In this document: positions 61,586 to 64,000 of the stretch, piece by piece
Position numbering within the stretch: the first letter of the stretch is position 1
How the letters are laid out: every line of letters starts with the position of its first letter
Notes under the pieces: model-generated
What the model saw: only the letters and a program-made list of their open reading frames with translations
Told to the model about the DNA's origin: nothing
Databases searched by the model: none
NCBI RefSeq assembly: GCF_014199985.1
Contig: NZ_JACHOS010000012.1
Coordinates: forward strand, 132,881-196,880
Length of the DNA: 64,000 bases
Source of the DNA: Methylorubrum rhodesianum
GTDB lineage: Bacteria > Pseudomonadota > Alphaproteobacteria > Rhizobiales > Beijerinckiaceae
Direction of reading: 5' to 3'
Translations under genes and position numbers: made by a program

Positions 61586-62479
61586 TCAAGTCAGGAAGTC
61601 GCGAAGGGCGGCGAGCACGAGGTCGGGCCGCTCCTCCTGCAGGGTGTGGCCGCAATCGAGGGCGAAGCCGCGCACGTCCCGGGCCTTCTCGCGCCAGGTT
61701 TCCAGCACGTCGTAGGTCCGCCCCACCGTCCCCCTGGCGCCCCAGAGCGCCAGGAGGGGCGCCTCGATCCGCCGATCGGCGTCGTCCGCGTCGTGCTCCA
61801 GGTCGATTCCCGCCGCCGCCCGGTAATCCTCGCAGATCGCGTGGCGCGTGGCCGGATCGCGGTAGACGCGCAGATACTCGGCGAACAGCGTCGGGCTCGG
61901 GCTGCCCGGCGTCTTCGACTGCCCCTCGACATGGCTGCGCAGGAAGAATTCCGGGTCGGCCGCGATCAGGCGCTCCGGCAGGGGCGCCGGCTGGATCAGG
62001 AAGAACCACCAGAAATACGCCGTGGCGAAGGCCTTGTCGGTGCGCGCGTACATCGTCGCGGTCGGCGCGATGTCGAGCACGGCGAGCCGGGTGACGGCCT
62101 CGGGATGATCGAGCGCGAGGCGGTGCGCGACCCGCCCGCCGCGGTCGTGCCCGACCACGGCGAAGCGGTCGTGGCCGAGGCGCCGCATCACCGCGACCGC
62201 GTCGGCGGCCATGGCGCGTTTGGCGTAGTTGGCGTGGCGCTCGGCCCCCTCCGGCTTCTCCGAATCGCCGTAGCCGCGCAGATCCATCGCCACGACGCTG
62301 TGCCGCTCGGCGAGCGGCGGGGCGACGGCGTGCCAGGTCGCGTGGGTCTGCGGATGCCCGTGCAGCAGCAGGACCGGCGGACCGGACCCGCCGACGGACG
62401 CGCGGATGCGCAGGCCGTCGGCGTCGATGTCGCGGAGCGTGAAGCCCGCCAGAAACGGATCTGCCGTCACCCTTCGCAC
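61586..62479 (-). CDS. Alpha/beta hydrolase, fluoroacetate-dehalogenase-like
   Basis: 297 residues. Oxyanion and nucleophile elbow: PPVLLLHGHPQTHATWHAVA and FAVVGHDRGGRVAHRLALDH with nucleophile Asp. The R-x-x-x-R-like VVAMDLRGYGDSEKPEGAER and the C-terminal FALDCGHTLQEERPDLVLAA with catalytic His match haloacetate dehalogenases and relatives. It could hydrolyse a carbon-halogen bond or an epoxide; the substrate is unproven. GTG 62479 or 62470 is the likely start. The gene is on the minus strand, 34 bp from arsH end, so may be co-transcribed with it. Confidence 0.85.
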   Translation of the reverse strand: MRRVTADPFLAGFTLRDIDADGLRIRASVGGSGPPVLLLHGHPQTHATWHAVAPPLAERHSVVAMDLRGYGDSEKPEGAERHANYAKRAMAADAVAVMRRLGHDRFAVVGHDRGGRVAHRLALDHPEAVTRLAVLDIAPTATMYARTDKAFATAYFWWFFLIQPAPLPERLIAADPEFFLRSHVEGQSKTPGSPSPTLFAEYLRVYRDPATRHAICEDYRAAAGIDLEHDADDADRRIEAPLLALWGARGTVGRTYDVLETWREKARDVRGFALDCGHTLQEERPDLVLAALRDFLT

Positions 62480-62513
62480 CTCAGCCGAATCCGCCCCTCG
62501 ATCGGCGGGGCCC

Positions 62514-63260
62514 CTACCGCTTGGCGAAGCCGATATCGGCGGCCACCGCCGCCAGCCGCGCCGGCTCGCGTTCCTTGCGCTCGGAGTAGCGGTCCACGAG
62601 GTGGTCGGCGCGTCCGCGGACCAGCAGGGTGAACTTCATCAGCTCCTCGCAGACATCGACCACCCGGTCGTAGAGCGGGCCGGCCTTCATCCGGCCGGCC
62701 TCGTCGAACTCCTTGTAGGCCATCGGCACCGAGGATTGGTTCGGGATGGTGACCATCCGCATCCAGCGCCCGAGCAGGCGCAGGCTGTTCACGGCGTTGA
62801 AGCTCTGCGAGCCGCCCGAGACCTGCATCACCGCGAGCGTGCGCCCCTGCGTCGGGCGCACGGATCCCTCGCTCAGGGGCAGCCAGTCGATCTGGCTCTT
62901 CATGACCCCGGTCAGGTTGCCGTGCCGCTCCGGGCTGACCCAGACCTGGCCCTCGGACCAGATCGACAGGGCGCGCAGCTCCTGCACCTTCGGATGGTCG
63001 GCCGCCGCGTCGTCGGGCAGCGGCAGGCCGTGGGCGTGGAAGATCCGCACCTCGCCGCCCATCGCCTCCAGCAGCCGCGCCGCCTCGTAGGCCAGGAAGC
63101 GGCTGAACGAGCGCTCCCGCAGCGAGCCGTAGAGGATGAGGAGGCGCGGTCCGTGGGACAACGGCGTCCGCGCTTCCACCCGTTCCGCCGTGGGCACCTC
63201 GAAATGGGCCTGCGAGAGGTTCGGCATCCCGTCGGAGAAGGGCTGCTGGGGCTTGTCCAA
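62514..63260 (-). CDS. arsH: NADPH-dependent FMN reductase ArsH
   Basis: 248 residues. FMN-binding LLILYGSLRERSFSRFLAYE, then SIWSEGQVWVSPERHGNLTG with VMKSQIDWLPLSEGSVRPTQ, and MQVSGGSQSFNAVNSLRLLG are the ArsH family signature. ArsH oxidises trivalent organoarsenicals and confers arsenic or organoarsenical resistance. The start is TTG 63260 (LDKPQQPFSDG). It is divergent from arsR-arsC across a 50-bp intergenic region with two palindromes. Confidence 0.93.
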   Translation of the reverse strand: MDKPQQPFSDGMPNLSQAHFEVPTAERVEARTPLSHGPRLLILYGSLRERSFSRFLAYEAARLLEAMGGEVRIFHAHGLPLPDDAAADHPKVQELRALSIWSEGQVWVSPERHGNLTGVMKSQIDWLPLSEGSVRPTQGRTLAVMQVSGGSQSFNAVNSLRLLGRWMRMVTIPNQSSVPMAYKEFDEAGRMKAGPLYDRVVDVCEELMKFTLLVRGRADHLVDRYSERKEREPARLAAVAADIGFAKR

Positions 63261-63276
63261 GACGGCTGCTCTCCGT

Positions 63277-63309
63277 ACGTTTCAACAAACGTTGGATTGA
63301 TGGATCAAT
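63277..63309. promoter_or_regulatory. Two palindromic operators between arsH and arsR
   Basis: ACGTTTCAACAAACGT (63277-63292) has 6-bp arms and a 4-bp spacer. ATTGATGGATCAAT (63296-63309) has 6-bp arms and a 2-bp spacer. The first sits in the shared promoter region and the second touches the arsR start, typical for ArsR-type autorepression. Binding by ArsR is inferred. Confidence 0.65.
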
Positions 63310-63310
63310 C

Positions 63311-63670
63311 ATGGACGAACGGCAAGCCCTCGCGGCCTTCGCCGCGCTGGGCCAGGAGCACCGCTTGCGGGTGGTGCGCGCCCTGGTCATCGCCGGGCCG
63401 GCGGGTTTGGCGGCCGGCGCGCTCGCGGCGGCGGTCGGAATCGCGAGCACCAACCTCTCCTTCCACCTGAAGGAACTCGCCCATGCCGGGCTGATCACCT
63501 CCCGGCGCGAGGGCAAGTCGGTGATCTACAGCGCCGCCTATGCCGGCCTGTCGGCGCTGATCGCCTTCCTGATGCGCGATTGCTGCCAGGGCCGGCCGGA
63601 GGTCTGCGAGACCGCGCTCGCCGCCCTCTCCCCCTGCGGCGGCCCTGCCGGAGACCCCGCCCATGCCTGA
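63311..63670 (+). CDS. arsR: ArsR-family transcriptional repressor
   Basis: 119 residues. ALAAFAALGQEHRLRVVRAL, SFHLKELAHAGLITSRREGK with the recognition helix, and SVIYSAAYAGLSALIAFLM. The metalloid site is at the C-terminus, RDCCQGRPEVC, with three Cys, rather than the ELCVCDL of plasmid R773 type. It represses arsH and arsC until As(III) binds. ATG 63311 lies just past the palindrome. Overlaps arsC by 8 bp. Confidence 0.93.
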   Translation: MDERQALAAFAALGQEHRLRVVRALVIAGPAGLAAGALAAAVGIASTNLSFHLKELAHAGLITSRREGKSVIYSAAYAGLSALIAFLMRDCCQGRPEVCETALAALSPCGGPAGDPAHA

Positions 63671-64000
63671 CCACCTGCCTGCGCTTAAGCCTGCGCCGTT
63701 CGACGTCGTGATCTACCACAACCCGGCCTGCGGCACCTCGCGCAACGCGCTGGCAATGATCCGCAACGCCGGCATCGAGCCGCACGTGGTCGAGTACCTG
63801 AAGACGCCGCCGAGCCGGGCGCTGCTCGGGCATTTGCTCGCCCGTGCCGGCCTCTCGGTTCGCGATGCCCTGCGGAAGAAGGGGACGCCCTATGCCGAGC
63901 TCGGCCTCGCCGACCCTGCCCTGAGCGACGCGCAGCTCCTCGACGCGTTCGAGGCCCACCCGATCCTCCTCGACCGGCCGCTGGTCGTGAGCCCGAGGGG
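63663..64000 (+). CDS. arsC: Arsenate reductase ArsC (glutaredoxin-type), partial
   Basis: 112 residues are present and the gene continues past the window end. DVVIYHNPACGTSRNALAMI carries the reactive Cys23, and VVEYLKTPPSRALLGHLLAR, LRKKGTPYAELGLADPALSD plus HPILLDRPLVV follow, the pattern of the glutathione/glutaredoxin-linked class. Reduces arsenate to arsenite in the cytosol. ATG 63663 overlaps the arsR stop region by 8 bp, so it is in the arsR operon. Confidence 0.92.
   Translation, partial: MPDHLPALKPAPFDVVIYHNPACGTSRNALAMIRNAGIEPHVVEYLKTPPSRALLGHLLARAGLSVRDALRKKGTPYAELGLADPALSDAQLLDAFEAHPILLDRPLVVSPR

Overview
The window is GC-rich and reads as an alphaproteobacterial chromosome, most likely Methylobacterium or Methylorubrum (inference). 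The pointers are mesaconyl-CoA hydratase of the ethylmalonyl-CoA pathway, an intracellular PHB depolymerase, DUF6894 and DUF2218 proteins, and a petrobactin-like NIS siderophore cluster with the asbB-asbC and asbD-asbE fusions reported for the M. extorquens methylolanthanin (lanthanide metallophore) locus. Most genes have the dense, short-gap or 4-bp-overlap arrangement of free-living Rhizobiales.  Region 1 (1-10433) is accessory DNA ending at a tRNA-Ala(CGC) gene. Its left part holds hypothetical and probably decayed genes. Then come a PemK-like protein and an XRE regulator on the minus strand. Divergent from these is a tightly coupled seven-gene plus-strand operon (4847-10140): an OGG/HhH-GPD glycosylase-like protein, a small beta-rich protein, a PfkB-kinase/nucleoside-deoxyribosyltransferase fusion, a QueC-like enzyme, a second small protein, a second kinase/deoxyribosyltransferase fusion and an FRG-domain protein. 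I find no CD-NTase or TGT gene, so it is not a standard type IV CBASS, although the QueC and OGG parts recall one. This is the best candidate for an undescribed, probably anti-phage, system.  Region 2 (10434-24433) is core-like: YggT, meaC, TauE/SafE, a class II amidotransferase, a single-domain response regulator, rpsU, phaZ, a GST, an OmpR/EnvZ-type two-component pair, UbiK, a YbjN-like protein, proC, a TetR-like protein and a DUF4142 protein.  Region 3 (24600-37765) is the siderophore/lanthanophore locus. A minus-strand biosynthetic operon (asbA-, asbBC-, asbDE- and asbF-like genes, then DUF2218 and GNAT genes) is divergent from an ECF sigma factor, FecR-like anti-sigma and TonB receptor set. 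An 11-bp tandem repeat lies in the ~1-kb divergent intergenic region.  Region 4 (37974-47617) is a sigma54-type promoter followed by a dipeptide-family ABC transporter, an M20 hydantoinase/carbamoylase-type amidohydrolase, two APH-type kinases and an inositol-monophosphatase-type phosphatase, an uncharacterised catabolic or nitrogen-scavenging operon.  Region 5 (47826-61104) begins with a clear guanidine-I (ykkC) riboswitch and a terminator-like hairpin. It controls an ABC transporter, a creatininase-family enzyme, a GlnT/GMAS-type synthetase, a cupin, two DUF1989 proteins (UAAP1 and UAAP2, carboxyguanidine deiminase), a biotin carboxylase annotated by homology as urea carboxylase but here most likely guanidine carboxylase, and allophanate hydrolase. 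This is a guanidine-to-ammonia pathway.  Region 6 (61339-64000) holds a DUF6894 protein, a fluoroacetate-dehalogenase-like hydrolase, and arsH divergent from arsR-arsC with two palindromic operators between them; arsC runs off the window end.
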